Shown: one piece after another, positions 1 through 7,456 of the stretch
Numbering within the stretch: position 1 is the first letter of the stretch
How the letters are laid out: every line of letters begins with the position of its first letter
Source: SLRI01 sp036796215
GTDB lineage: Bacteria; Pseudomonadota; Alphaproteobacteria; Geminicoccales; Geminicoccaceae
Length of the DNA stretch: 11,499 bases
Assembly (NCBI GenBank): GCA_036796215.1
Contig: DAIRDJ010000148.1
Span: 1-11,499, forward strand
Direction of reading: 5' to 3'
Program-made: the position numbers and the translations under genes
Notes under the pieces: generated by a model
The model's database searches: none
What the model was told of the DNA's origin: nothing
Seen by the model: only the letters and a program-made list of their open reading frames with translations

Positions 1-122
1 ACCCATCTCTTCGCACCCCCGCAACCCTTGTCTCCCGTCCGTACAGGGGTCCCCGCGCTTCTCCCTACCCCGACCAGCTGTGGGAGATTGCAAGCCCCGA
101 GGTCATTCGGCGAACGGTGGCG
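1..122. other. Non-coding edge downstream of serA
   Basis: These 122 bases lie beyond the serA stop codon. I see no convincing gene, tRNA or intrinsic terminator on either strand; there is no GC hairpin followed by a T run on the serA strand. A gene could begin just outside the left edge, but nothing here identifies it. Confidence 0.5.
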
Positions 123-1700
123 TCAAAAGGCCAGCGGCTTGACCTGCAGTACCTGCGGCAGGGCCTGGATCTTCTCGAGGACCGCGTCGGGGACGTCGGC
201 GTCGACCTCGATGAGGGCGATGGCATCGCCGCCGGGCTTGTCGCGGCCGAGATGGAAGGTGGCGATATTGATGCCGGCATCACCCAGGATGCCGCCCAGG
301 GCCCCGATGAAGCCGGGCTTGTCCTCGTTCCTGACATAGAGCATGTGCGGGGCGAGGCGGACCTCGATGTCGATGCCGCGGATCCGGACGACGCGCGGTG
401 CTCCCTCGTGGATCAGGGTGCCACAGACCTCGCGCGGGCCGCGCTCGGTCAGCACCTCGACGCTGACCAGGGTGCGATAGCCGTCGAGATCCTCGGTCTC
501 GACCGTGGTCACGCCGATGTCGCGCGAGCGGGCGACGGCCGGGGCGTTGACCATGTTGACGCTGGCGAGGAGCGGGCTCAAGAGGCCCTTGAGGATGATC
601 TGGGTCAGGGGCCGGGTGTTGAGCCGTGCCACCTCGCCCGCATAGGTGATCTTCACCGCCTCGAGCCCGGTCTCGGTGAGCTGGCCGGCGAACGAGCCCA
701 GCTGCTCGGCGAGCTGCATGTAGGGCCGGAGCCTGGGCGCCTCCTCGGCCGTCACCGCCGGCATGTTGAGCGCGTTGATGATCGCCCCCTTCAAGAGGTA
801 GTCGCTCATCTGCTCGGCGATCTCGAGCGCCACCTGTTCCTGCGCCTCGGCGGTCGAGGCCCCCAGATGCGGCGTGACGATCACGTCCTCGAGCTCGAAG
901 AGGGGCGATTCCCTGGCGGGCTCGATGGCGAAGACGTCGAGGGCGGCACCGGCGACGTGGCCGGTCTCGATCAGGGCGGCGAGTGCCGCCTCGTCGACCA
1001 GACCACCCCTGGCACAGTTGACGATGCGCACTCCCTTTCTGGTCTTCTGCAGGTTGTCGGCCGAGAGGATGTTCTTGGTCTGCTCGGTCAAGGGCGTGTG
1101 CAGGGTGATGACGTCGGCGCGGCCGAGCAGTGTGTCGAGGTCGACCTTCTCGACCCCCAGATCCTGGGCGCGCTCGGGCGACAGGAAGGGGTCGAAGGCG
1201 ATCACCCGCATCTTCAGGCCTTGCGCCCGGTTGGCGACGATCGAGCCGATATTGCCGCAGCCGATGACGCCTAGCGTCTTCGACGAAAGCTCGGTGCCGA
1301 CGAAGCGCGACTTCTCCCACTTGCCAGCCCGGGTCGAGCGGTCCGCAGCCGGCAGCTGCCGGGCCAGCGCCATCATCATGGCAATGGCGTGCTCGGCCGT
1401 GGTGACCGAGTTGCCGAAGGGCGTGTTCATGACGACGACACCGGCCTCGGTCGCGGCCTCGATGTCGACATTGTCCACACCGATCCCGGCGCGGCCGACG
1501 ACCTTGAGCTTGGGCGCCGCGGCCAGCATGTCGGCCGTGACCTTGGTCGCCGAGCGGATGGCGATGCCGTCGTAGTCGCCGATGATGGCCTTCTGCTCCT
1601 CGGGCGAGAGGCCGGGCTTCACATCGACGGCGATGCCGCGCTCTTCGAAAATGGCGACGGCGGCGGGGCTGAGCTTGTCGGCGATCAGCACACGGAACAT
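123..1700 (-). CDS. serA: D-3-phosphoglycerate dehydrogenase
   Basis: Catalyses NAD-dependent oxidation of 3-phosphoglycerate to 3-phosphohydroxypyruvate, the first step of cytoplasmic serine synthesis. The 525-residue protein has the long (type I) layout. It starts with the substrate-binding half MFRVLIADKLSPAAV. The Rossmann motif GCGNIG is at about 147-152. Catalytic residues are Arg231 in NCARGG, Glu260 in AIEPA and His278 in TPHLGAST. An intervening regulatory domain follows, and the C-terminal ACT domain starts near residue 454 (HMLYVRNEDKPGFIG), so serine feedback is plausible. The ATG at 1700 has AGAGG seven bases upstream. The gene lies 27 bp after serC on the same strand, so the two are probably co-transcribed. 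Length and motifs are normal and nothing looks broken. The family call is secure; the feedback regulation is inferred from the ACT domain. Confidence 0.97.
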   Translation of the reverse strand: MFRVLIADKLSPAAVAIFEERGIAVDVKPGLSPEEQKAIIGDYDGIAIRSATKVTADMLAAAPKLKVVGRAGIGVDNVDIEAATEAGVVVMNTPFGNSVTTAEHAIAMMMALARQLPAADRSTRAGKWEKSRFVGTELSSKTLGVIGCGNIGSIVANRAQGLKMRVIAFDPFLSPERAQDLGVEKVDLDTLLGRADVITLHTPLTEQTKNILSADNLQKTRKGVRIVNCARGGLVDEAALAALIETGHVAGAALDVFAIEPARESPLFELEDVIVTPHLGASTAEAQEQVALEIAEQMSDYLLKGAIINALNMPAVTAEEAPRLRPYMQLAEQLGSFAGQLTETGLEAVKITYAGEVARLNTRPLTQIILKGLLSPLLASVNMVNAPAVARSRDIGVTTVETEDLDGYRTLVSVEVLTERGPREVCGTLIHEGAPRVVRIRGIDIEVRLAPHMLYVRNEDKPGFIGALGGILGDAGINIATFHLGRDKPGGDAIALIEVDADVPDAVLEKIQALPQVLQVKPLAF

Positions 1701-1727
1701 GGCGTATCCTCTGCTAGTCTCGAGCAG

Positions 1728-2882
1728 TCAGGCGGCGGCCTTGGTGGTGGCGAAGGCCCAGTCGAGCCAGGGCAGCAGGAGGCGCATATCGTCGGGCTCG
1801 ACGGTAGCACCCCCCCAGAGCCTGAGTCCGGGTGGGGCGTCGCGGTAGCCGGCGATGTCGTAGGCGACCTCTTCCTCGTCCAGGCGCCTGACCATGGCCT
1901 TGACGAAGGCGGCCTGATCGGCCGTGGGGCGGCTGGCGACCACGGGATCGGTGATCTTCAGGCAGATCGAGGTGGAGGAGCGGGTCGTCGCATCCGCGGC
2001 GAGAAAACCGGCCCAGGCGGAGCTCTCGACCCAGCTCTCGACCGCCTGGAGATTGGCTGTCGAGCGCTGGATCAGGGCCGGCAGGCCACCGATCCCCTCG
2101 GCCCAGGTCAAGGCGTCCAGCACATCCTCGACGGCGAGCATGGAGGGCGTGTTGATCGTCTCGCCCGCGAAGATCCCGTCGATCAGCTTCCTGCCCTTGG
2201 TGAGCCGGAAGATCTTCGGCAGCGGCCAGGGCGGGCTGTAGCTCTCCAGCCGCTCGACGGCGCGGGGACCGAGTGCGAGCATGCCATGCTGGCCCTCGCC
2301 ACCGAGCACCTTCTGCCAGGACCAGGTGACCACATCGAGCTTGGGCCAGGGCAGGTCCATGGCGAAGACGGCCGAGGTCGCGTCGCAGAGCGTGAGCCCG
2401 CTCCGGTCGGCGGCTATCCAGTCGCCGTCGGGGACTCGCACACCCGAGGTCGTGCCGTTCCAGGTGAAGACGATGTCCCGCTCGGGGCTGGTGGCCGAAA
2501 GGTCCGCAAGCGCCCCGTAGTCGGCCTCGAAGCTGCGCAGCTCCTCGAGCTTCAACTGCTTGACGGCATCGGTGAGCCAGCCCGACCCGAAGCTCTCGAA
2601 GGCGACGACATCGCAGCCCCGGGCACCCAGCATGGTCCACATCGCCATCTCGAAGGCACCGGTATCCGAGGCCGGGACGATGCCGAGGACGTAGTCGTCC
2701 GGAATGCCGAGGATCGCCCGGCTCTTCTCGATGACGGCGGCCAGGCGCTGTTTCGCCGGGCCGGAGCGGTGCGAGCGGGCGACGAGTGCGTCCTGCAGGA
2801 GGGCCACGGACCAGCCGGGCCGCTTGGCGGTCGGACCGGAACCGAAGCAGGGATTGGACGGGCGGTGAGCCGGTCGCTGCAT
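1728..2882 (-). CDS. serC: Phosphoserine aminotransferase (Methanosarcina/alphaproteobacterial type)
   Basis: PLP-dependent class V aminotransferase that converts 3-phosphohydroxypyruvate plus glutamate to phosphoserine, the second step of serine synthesis and directly after the SerA reaction. The 384-residue protein opens with RPSNPCFGSGPTAKRPGW, typical of this SerC subtype. Asp167 in CDATSA is positioned to contact the cofactor ring nitrogen, and Lys191 in SWQKVLGGEGQHGM is the PLP-binding lysine. I chose the ATG at 2882, which has GAGG four bases upstream. A TTG four codons earlier (2894) would disturb that spacing. The gene is first in a serC-serA pair and diverges from the transporter operon across a 301-bp spacer. 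No SerB phosphatase is in the window, so the last step must be encoded elsewhere. Confidence 0.95.
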   Translation of the reverse strand: MQRPAHRPSNPCFGSGPTAKRPGWSVALLQDALVARSHRSGPAKQRLAAVIEKSRAILGIPDDYVLGIVPASDTGAFEMAMWTMLGARGCDVVAFESFGSGWLTDAVKQLKLEELRSFEADYGALADLSATSPERDIVFTWNGTTSGVRVPDGDWIAADRSGLTLCDATSAVFAMDLPWPKLDVVTWSWQKVLGGEGQHGMLALGPRAVERLESYSPPWPLPKIFRLTKGRKLIDGIFAGETINTPSMLAVEDVLDALTWAEGIGGLPALIQRSTANLQAVESWVESSAWAGFLAADATTRSSTSICLKITDPVVASRPTADQAAFVKAMVRRLDEEEVAYDIAGYRDAPPGLRLWGGATVEPDDMRLLLPWLDWAFATTKAAA

Positions 2883-3183
2883 GAAACCTCGCAAAGTGTC
2901 GCGGATCGGAAAAAATCGGCCGGAAGCTAGAAGGTATCCCGCTGCACTGCAACACGGCCTTTCGGCGCAGGGCTATCTCCGGCGAGCGGTGTCCGCCAAC
3001 CTCGAAGATGATCAGAAATCGGGCAACACGATCGGTTCGGCGGCAACAACACGCTCGCTTGCCGTGATTTCGGGCAGCGAACGCCGGAACCGAGCGCTCT
3101 GGCATGTGCCTTGCTGCGAGCGTGGACAATCACACACGTCGTGCTCGCCTCGGCGGCCACGTCTCTTTTGGGAGTCCGCCACC
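2883..3183. promoter_or_regulatory. Divergent intergenic region, serC / guanidine operon
   Basis: This 301-bp spacer must carry the promoter of serC (leftward) and that of the transporter-hydrolase operon (rightward). The rightward frame is open through it, but there is no signal-peptide start before 3184, so I treat it as untranslated leader. I looked for guanidine riboswitches. The conserved ykkC/guanidine-I pieces, the paired ACGR-loop hairpins of guanidine-II and the guanidine-III core are not recognisable. For serC a weak TTGCAG / TAGCTT pair with 17-bp spacing can be drawn around 2925-2955 on the minus strand, but it is not convincing. A GGGAG ribosome-binding site for the rightward operon sits at 3170-3174. 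Confidence 0.55.
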
Positions 3184-4248
3184 TTGCCTCTGCTCCGTCG
3201 CTCGATCCTCGCGCTGGCTTGCGCCCTGCCGCTGACCTTGCCGGCCGTCGCTTCGGCCCAGGAACGCACCGATTTTCGCATCTGCTGGTCGATCTATGTC
3301 GGCTGGATGCCCTGGGGCTGGGCCGCCGACAACGGTATCGTCGGCAAATGGGCGGACAAATACGGCCTCGACATCGAGGTCGTGCAGATCAACGACTATA
3401 TCGAATCGATCAACCAGTACACCGCAGGATCCTTCGACGGCTGCTCCATGACCAACATGGACGCGCTCACCATCCCTGCCGTCGGCGGCGTCGATTCGAC
3501 AGCGCTGATCATCGGCGATTTCTCCAACGGCAATGACGGGATCGTCTCGAAATCGGCAACGACGCTGGAGGCGCTCGCCGGCGCCGAGGTCAACCTGGTC
3601 GAGCTCTCGGTCTCCCACTACCTCCTCGCCCGCGGCCTGGAGAGCGTCGGCCTCGCCGAGCGCGACCTCGCGGGCGTCGTCAACACCTCCGACGCCGACC
3701 TGGTCTCGGTCTTCACCGCGTCCCCCGACGTCGAGCACGTGGTCACCTGGAACCCGCTCCTGGCCGAGGTCGCTGCCATGCCGGGCGCCACGCCGCTCTT
3801 CGACAGCAGCCAGATACCGGGCGAGATCATCGACATGCTGGTGGTCAATACCGCGGTGCTGGGGGCCAACCCGGACTTCGGCAAGGCGCTGGTTGGTGCC
3901 TGGTACGAGACCTTGGCGATCATGAGCGCCGACGACGAGGCCGGCATCGCTGCCCGTGCGGCCATGGGCGAGGCGTCGGGGACGGATCTGGCGGGCTACG
4001 AGATGCAGCTGGGTTCGACGATGATGTTCTACGATCCGGCCGATGCCGTCGCCTTCACCACGAGCCCCGATCTGATCGCGACCATGGACCGCGTGCGCAC
4101 CTTCTCCGACAGCCACGGTCTCCTGGAGGGTGGGCTCGACCATGTTGGGATTGGCTTTCCCGACGGCACGGTGCTCGGCAGCGACAGCAACGTCAAGCTG
4201 CGCTTCATGGCCGAGTACATGACAATGGCGGCCGAAGGGGCGCTCTGA
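3184..4248 (+). CDS. Periplasmic binding protein of a guanidine-type ABC importer (urea-carboxylase-region family)
   Basis: Secreted solute-binding protein that should deliver substrate to the permease and ATPase encoded next. The 354-residue product starts with a clear Sec signal (MPLLRRS, hydrophobic LALACALPLTLPA, cleavage after ASA at about residue 25). The mature part follows the NMT1/TauA-like family known beside urea/guanidine carboxylase genes: ICWSIYVGWMPWGWAADNG (about 33-51), QINDYIESINQYT, CSMTNMDALTIPAVGGVDSTALIIGDFSNGNDG (about 87-119), VELSVSHYLLARGL and SSQIPGEIIDMLVVNT. The start is the TTG at 3184, with GGGAG nine bases upstream; an earlier in-frame start would bury the signal peptide behind some 100 extra residues. 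It is the first gene of the operon, 7 bp before the permease. Guanidine as ligand is inferred from the family's genomic company and the hydrolase downstream; urea or another small cation remains possible. Confidence 0.88.
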   Translation: MPLLRRSILALACALPLTLPAVASAQERTDFRICWSIYVGWMPWGWAADNGIVGKWADKYGLDIEVVQINDYIESINQYTAGSFDGCSMTNMDALTIPAVGGVDSTALIIGDFSNGNDGIVSKSATTLEALAGAEVNLVELSVSHYLLARGLESVGLAERDLAGVVNTSDADLVSVFTASPDVEHVVTWNPLLAEVAAMPGATPLFDSSQIPGEIIDMLVVNTAVLGANPDFGKALVGAWYETLAIMSADDEAGIAARAAMGEASGTDLAGYEMQLGSTMMFYDPADAVAFTTSPDLIATMDRVRTFSDSHGLLEGGLDHVGIGFPDGTVLGSDSNVKLRFMAEYMTMAAEGAL

Positions 4249-4255
4249 GCCCCTG

Positions 4256-5068
4256 ATGCGCCGGCTGATCAACCAGGAGCCCGGGCGGGCAACGGGCTTT
4301 CTGCTGGCGGCGCTGCCCTTCGTGCTCTTGGTCGCGATCTATCTGGTGGCGAGCGAAGCGCGGCTCGCCGTCAATCCCGATGACAAGCTCCTGCCCTCGC
4401 CCGCCGCCTTCGTCGACGCCATGCACCGGATGGCCTTCGTCGAGGACCAGCGCTCGGGCGATCTCCTGCTCTGGAAGGACACCGCCGCCAGCCTGCAGCG
4501 ACTGCTTTCGGGCCTCGCCATCGCCGCCGCACTCGCCTTGGCGCTCGGTACCCTGATCGGCGCCATTCCCTATGTGCGCACGACGCTCGGGCCGGTCATC
4601 GCCGTCATCGCGATGATCCCGCCCTTGGCGATCCTGCCTATCCTCTTCATCACGCTCGGCCTCGGCGAGGTCGCCAAGGTGGCGCTCATCGTCCTCGGCG
4701 TCACCCCGGTCATGGTGCGGGACCTCGCCTTTCGCGTCGCCGAGATCCCGAACGAGCTGATCTTGAAGGCGCAGACGCTGGGCGCCTCGACCTGGCAGCT
4801 GCTGTTGCGCGTCGTCCTGCCGATGCTGCTGCCGAAGCTGATCCGGGCGGTCCGCCTGGCGCTGGGTCCGGCCTGGCTCTTCCTCATCGCCGCCGAGGCC
4901 ATCGCGTCCACCGAAGGGCTCGGCTATCGCGTCTTTCTGGTCCGTCGCTTCCTCGCGATGGACGTCATCCTGCCCTACGTCGCCTGGATCACGCTCCTCG
5001 CCTTCACCATGGACTGGCTGCTCGGCCGGCTGAACCGGCGGCTGTTCGCCTGGTCGGAGCGGGCATGA
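4256..5068 (+). CDS. ABC transporter permease (guanidine-type importer)
   Basis: Inner-membrane channel subunit, 270 residues, of the SsuC/TauC-like BPD_transp_1 fold. Hydrophobic stretches are visible at about 14-32, 85-104, 112-133, 139-155, 200-218 and 238-256, giving roughly six membrane segments. The cytoplasmic EAA-type coupling loop that docks on the ATPase is at about 168-195 (LILKAQTLGASTWQLLLRVV then LPMLLPK). Near its end ASTEGLGYRVFLVRRFLAMD resembles the corresponding part of taurine/nitrate-type permeases. The ATG is 7 bp after the binding-protein stop, and its end overlaps the ATPase gene by 4 bp (ATGA), so translation is probably coupled. It is intact and of normal length. Substrate is inferred from the operon, not from this sequence alone. 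Confidence 0.9.
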   Translation: MRRLINQEPGRATGFLLAALPFVLLVAIYLVASEARLAVNPDDKLLPSPAAFVDAMHRMAFVEDQRSGDLLLWKDTAASLQRLLSGLAIAAALALALGTLIGAIPYVRTTLGPVIAVIAMIPPLAILPILFITLGLGEVAKVALIVLGVTPVMVRDLAFRVAEIPNELILKAQTLGASTWQLLLRVVLPMLLPKLIRAVRLALGPAWLFLIAAEAIASTEGLGYRVFLVRRFLAMDVILPYVAWITLLAFTMDWLLGRLNRRLFAWSERA

Positions 5069-5796
5069 GCACGGTTGCGGTCGAGCATCTCTGGATGGGC
5101 TATGACGGCACCTCCGTCCTGGAGAACATCAGCCTCGCCGTGACGGCCGGCTCGTTCGTCACCCTCGTGGGTGCCTCGGGCTGCGGCAAGAGCACGTTTC
5201 TCCGCCTGCTCCTGGGGGCGGAACGGCCGCTCAAGGGCAAGATCACGGTCGACGGCGAGCCACTGCCGCCCGAGCCCGGCCCCGATCGCGGCATCGTCTT
5301 TCAGCGCTACTCGGTCTTCCCGCATCTGACCTGCCTGGAGAACGTCGTGCTCGGCCTCGACTTCCAGGCCGCACCCTGGGCCGGGCGGCTGTTCGGCCAG
5401 AAGCGGCGGCGGGCGCGGGAGAAGGCGGCCGGGATGCTAACGGCGGTCGGGCTCGAAGGAGTCGAGGAGGCGCTGCCGACGGCGCTTTCGGGCGGCATGC
5501 AGCAACGCCTCGCGATCGCCCAGGCGCTGGTCCTCGAGCCCAGGATCCTCCTGCTCGACGAGCCCTTCGGCGCGCTCGATCCCGGCATCCGCCTGGACAT
5601 GCACGCGCTCGTCACCCGGCTCTGGCGCGAGCGCGGCATGACCGTCTTCATGGTCACCCACGACATCTCCGAAGCCTTCAAGCTCGGCACGCGGGTCCTC
5701 ACCTTCGACAAAGTCCGCCGCGACCCGCAAGCGCCCGATGCGTACGGGGCGCGAATCACCTATGACTTGCCGGGCTACAACCGCCAAGAGGGCTGA
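5065..5796 (+). CDS. ABC transporter ATP-binding protein (guanidine-type importer)
   Basis: Cytoplasmic ATPase that powers the importer, 243 residues with all expected motifs. Walker A is GASGCGKST at 36-44, the Q-loop is VFQRYSVFPHL with Gln80, the signature is LSGGMQQ at 141-147, Walker B is ILLLDEP at 161-167, and the switch histidine is His199 in MVTHD. The sequence belongs with the TauB/SsuB-like ATPases. The C-terminus (ITYDLPGYNRQEG) matches the extended tail of ATPases found in urea/guanidine carboxylase regions rather than a standard taurine system. The start codon overlaps the permease stop by 4 bp. The next gene starts 6 bp after its end. The NTPase call is secure; the substrate is inferred. 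Confidence 0.92.
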   Translation: MSTVAVEHLWMGYDGTSVLENISLAVTAGSFVTLVGASGCGKSTFLRLLLGAERPLKGKITVDGEPLPPEPGPDRGIVFQRYSVFPHLTCLENVVLGLDFQAAPWAGRLFGQKRRRAREKAAGMLTAVGLEGVEEALPTALSGGMQQRLAIAQALVLEPRILLLDEPFGALDPGIRLDMHALVTRLWRERGMTVFMVTHDISEAFKLGTRVLTFDKVRRDPQAPDAYGARITYDLPGYNRQEG

Positions 5797-5802
5797 AGCG
5801 CC

Positions 5803-6990
5803 ATGGTCACCACCCGGATCGCCCCGCAACACCTCCCCGGCAGCCGCCGCTTTCACCACCCCTCCTACGAAAAGCTCAACAGCCAGGGCTGGCGGGCGGC
5901 GGAGGCCGAGGGCAAGCTTTCCGGCAAGGGCTGGGCCAAGGAGGTCAAGTGGGCGCTCGAGATGGGCCTCGCCGGGGCCGACTGCCTGGAGGACCGCTCG
6001 ATCCCGACCTTCGCCCGGGGCGAGCTGCCGCATTTCGCCGGCATCAACACCTTCCTCAAGGCCCCCTATGTCGAGAACATCCGCGACGTCGGCCAGTACG
6101 ATGCGGCCGTCGTCGGCATCCCCTTCGACGGTGGCACCACCTACCGTCCCGGCACCCGCTTCGGGCCGCAGGGCATCCGCCGGATCTCCGCCCTCTACAA
6201 CCCCTACAACTACGAACTCGGCGTCGATCTCCGCGAGCAGATGACGCTCTGCGATGCCGGCGACGTCTTCACCATCCCGGCCAACCTGGAGAAGAGCTTC
6301 GACCAGATCAGCCGCGGCGTGGCGCATGTGGCCTCCTCCGGCGCCCTGCCGCTCCTGCTCGGCGGCGACCATTCGATCGGTTTCCCTTGTGTGCGCGGCA
6401 TCGCCCAGTGCACGTCGAAGAAGCTCGGCATCATCCATTTCGATCGGCATATCGACTGCCAGGAGAAGGATCTGGACGAGCGGATGCACACCACCCCCTG
6501 GTACTGGGCGACCGAGCTCCCCAACGTGCCGGCCAAGAACCTGGTCCAGGTCGGGATCGGCGGCTGGCAGGTGCCGCGGCCGGGGGTGAAGGAGGCGCGA
6601 AAGCGGCAGACCAACATCCTGACCATCGACGACATGGAGAAGCTCGGCGTCGAGAAGACGGCCGAGATCGCGCTCGAGCTCGCCTGGGACGGGGTCGATG
6701 CGGTCTATCTCTCCTTCGACATCGACAGCGTCGATTGCGGCTTCGTCCCCGGCACCGGCTGGCCCGAGCCCGGCGGCTTCCTGCCGCGGGAGGCGCTGAA
6801 GCTCTTGGGCCTCGTCGCCAGGGAAGGCATCTGCGGGCTCGAGGTCGTGGAGGTCAGCCCGCCCTACGACACCTCCGACATCACCGCCCTTTTCGGCACG
6901 CGGGTCGTGGTCGAAGCACTGGGGGCGCTCGTCGCGAACAACAAGCTCGGCAGCCACAAAGGCATCATCGACCAGCCGGTCGCCTATTGA
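5803..6990 (+). CDS. gdmH: Probable nickel-dependent guanidine hydrolase (ureohydrolase family, agmatinase-like)
   Basis: Predicted to hydrolyse guanidine to urea and ammonia. The 395-residue protein is a ureohydrolase with all binuclear-metal ligands: His190 in GGDHS, Asp214, His216 and Asp218 in HFDRHIDCQ, and Asp306 and Asp308 in SFDIDSVD. Later PGTGWPEPGG (316-325) completes the family pattern. Three features set it apart from true agmatinase and match the guanidine hydrolase group typified by Synechocystis Sll1077: Arg215 replaces the usual alanine of DAHxD; DLDERMHTTPWYWAT follows (223-237); and a long N-terminal extension of about 100 residues precedes YDAAVVGIPFDGGTTYRPGTRFGP. The ATG at 5803 is 6 bp after the ATPase gene, with AGAGGG about ten bases upstream. 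Its place behind a guanidine-type importer supports the assignment. Guanidinobutyrase or another guanidino hydrolase is the main alternative. Activity is inferred, not shown. Confidence 0.82.
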   Translation: MVTTRIAPQHLPGSRRFHHPSYEKLNSQGWRAAEAEGKLSGKGWAKEVKWALEMGLAGADCLEDRSIPTFARGELPHFAGINTFLKAPYVENIRDVGQYDAAVVGIPFDGGTTYRPGTRFGPQGIRRISALYNPYNYELGVDLREQMTLCDAGDVFTIPANLEKSFDQISRGVAHVASSGALPLLLGGDHSIGFPCVRGIAQCTSKKLGIIHFDRHIDCQEKDLDERMHTTPWYWATELPNVPAKNLVQVGIGGWQVPRPGVKEARKRQTNILTIDDMEKLGVEKTAEIALELAWDGVDAVYLSFDIDSVDCGFVPGTGWPEPGGFLPREALKLLGLVAREGICGLEVVEVSPPYDTSDITALFGTRVVVEALGALVANNKLGSHKGIIDQPVAY

Positions 6991-6991
6991 G

Positions 6992-7429
6992 ATGCACGAC
7001 GACCACCCGACGGCGGGTCACAACTCCGGGCGGCCCCTGCAGTGGCAGACTCCGCATCTGCCGCACGGCCATGATCACCCTGAGGAGGCCGACCACGAGC
7101 CCGACCTCGATTTGGTCGAGGCCGCCTTCGTCGAGGGCTTCTCCCGGGCGCCGGACCCGGTGAGCTTCCTCCGCCTGGCCGGGGTGCCCTTCAAGAGCGA
7201 ACGGAACGGCGAGCCGCTCGATCTCGTCCGGGTCGAGATCGAAAGTGCGACGGACGTCGCCTCGGTGACCCCGCTCCTCGGCGGTGGCGGCCATCGTGTC
7301 GCCCCCTTGCCCGCGAGCCACGTGAGCCACCGGCGCCGGCTCGGCTTTCACTACCTCATGGGCGATCGCATGGTCCGCCTCGACCTCGCCGAGGCCCGCG
7401 CCCTGCCCAACCTGACCCCACCGCGCTAG
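6992..7429 (+). CDS. Small His-rich protein, possible nickel-handling partner of the hydrolase
   Basis: I do not recognise this 145-residue family. Its N-terminus (MHDDHPTAGHNSGRP) continues into a second cluster, PHLPHGHDHPEEADHE, giving eight histidines plus several Asp/Glu within the first 35 residues, a pattern common in metal-binding tails of nickel chaperones. The rest is compact and soluble, with no signal peptide or membrane segment: DPVSFLRLAGVPFKSERNGEPLDLVRVEIESA, then a GGGGHR turn, further histidines (110, 113, 120) and an ending FHYLMGDRMVRLDLAEARALP. The ATG lies 1 bp after the hydrolase stop with no strong ribosome-binding site of its own, so it is probably translated by coupling. 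Known guanidine hydrolases need nickel and accessory HypA/HypB-like proteins, which are absent here. A role in metal storage or delivery is my inference; a structural or regulatory role is also possible. Confidence 0.78.
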   Translation: MHDDHPTAGHNSGRPLQWQTPHLPHGHDHPEEADHEPDLDLVEAAFVEGFSRAPDPVSFLRLAGVPFKSERNGEPLDLVRVEIESATDVASVTPLLGGGGHRVAPLPASHVSHRRRLGFHYLMGDRMVRLDLAEARALPNLTPPR

Positions 7430-7443
7430 CCGCCGTCGGCGGC
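7429..7443. terminator. GC hairpin between convergent genes
   Basis: A perfect 6-bp stem, GCCGCC with GGCGGC around a GTC loop, begins on the last base of the stop codon of the His-rich gene and ends 13 bp before the stop of the converging toxin gene. There is no T run on either side, so classical intrinsic termination is doubtful. It may act as a bidirectional transcription barrier or protect 3' ends. Confidence 0.35.
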
Positions 7444-7456
7444 GGATACTGTTCGT

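Noticed and set aside
1..6. ATG on the minus strand at the left edge as the start of a gene running out of the window
   Set aside because: Too few bases remain to identify a product and the upstream ribosome-binding site is weak.
117..2930. Long open frames on the plus strand opposite serA and serC
   Set aside because: They are antisense shadows from high GC third positions; the products are low-complexity and resemble no family, while the minus-strand genes carry full motif sets.
2927..2957. CTAG followed by ACACGG, faintly like parts of the guanidine-I (ykkC) aptamer
   Set aside because: The intervening GUCCGAGAG-like element and the downstream GGGAxAAAAGCCCGGGAGA-like block are absent, and the spacing is far too short.
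3130..3145. CACACACGTCGTG near-palindrome as a possible ACGR-loop hairpin of guanidine-II type
   Set aside because: The loop would read ACGT or GTC, the stem is only about 3 bp, and there is no second hairpin.
5437..6957. A 506-codon open frame on the minus strand opposite the ATPase and hydrolase genes
   Set aside because: The product is Asp/Gly/Ala-rich without any recognisable domain, and the plus-strand genes are clearly real.
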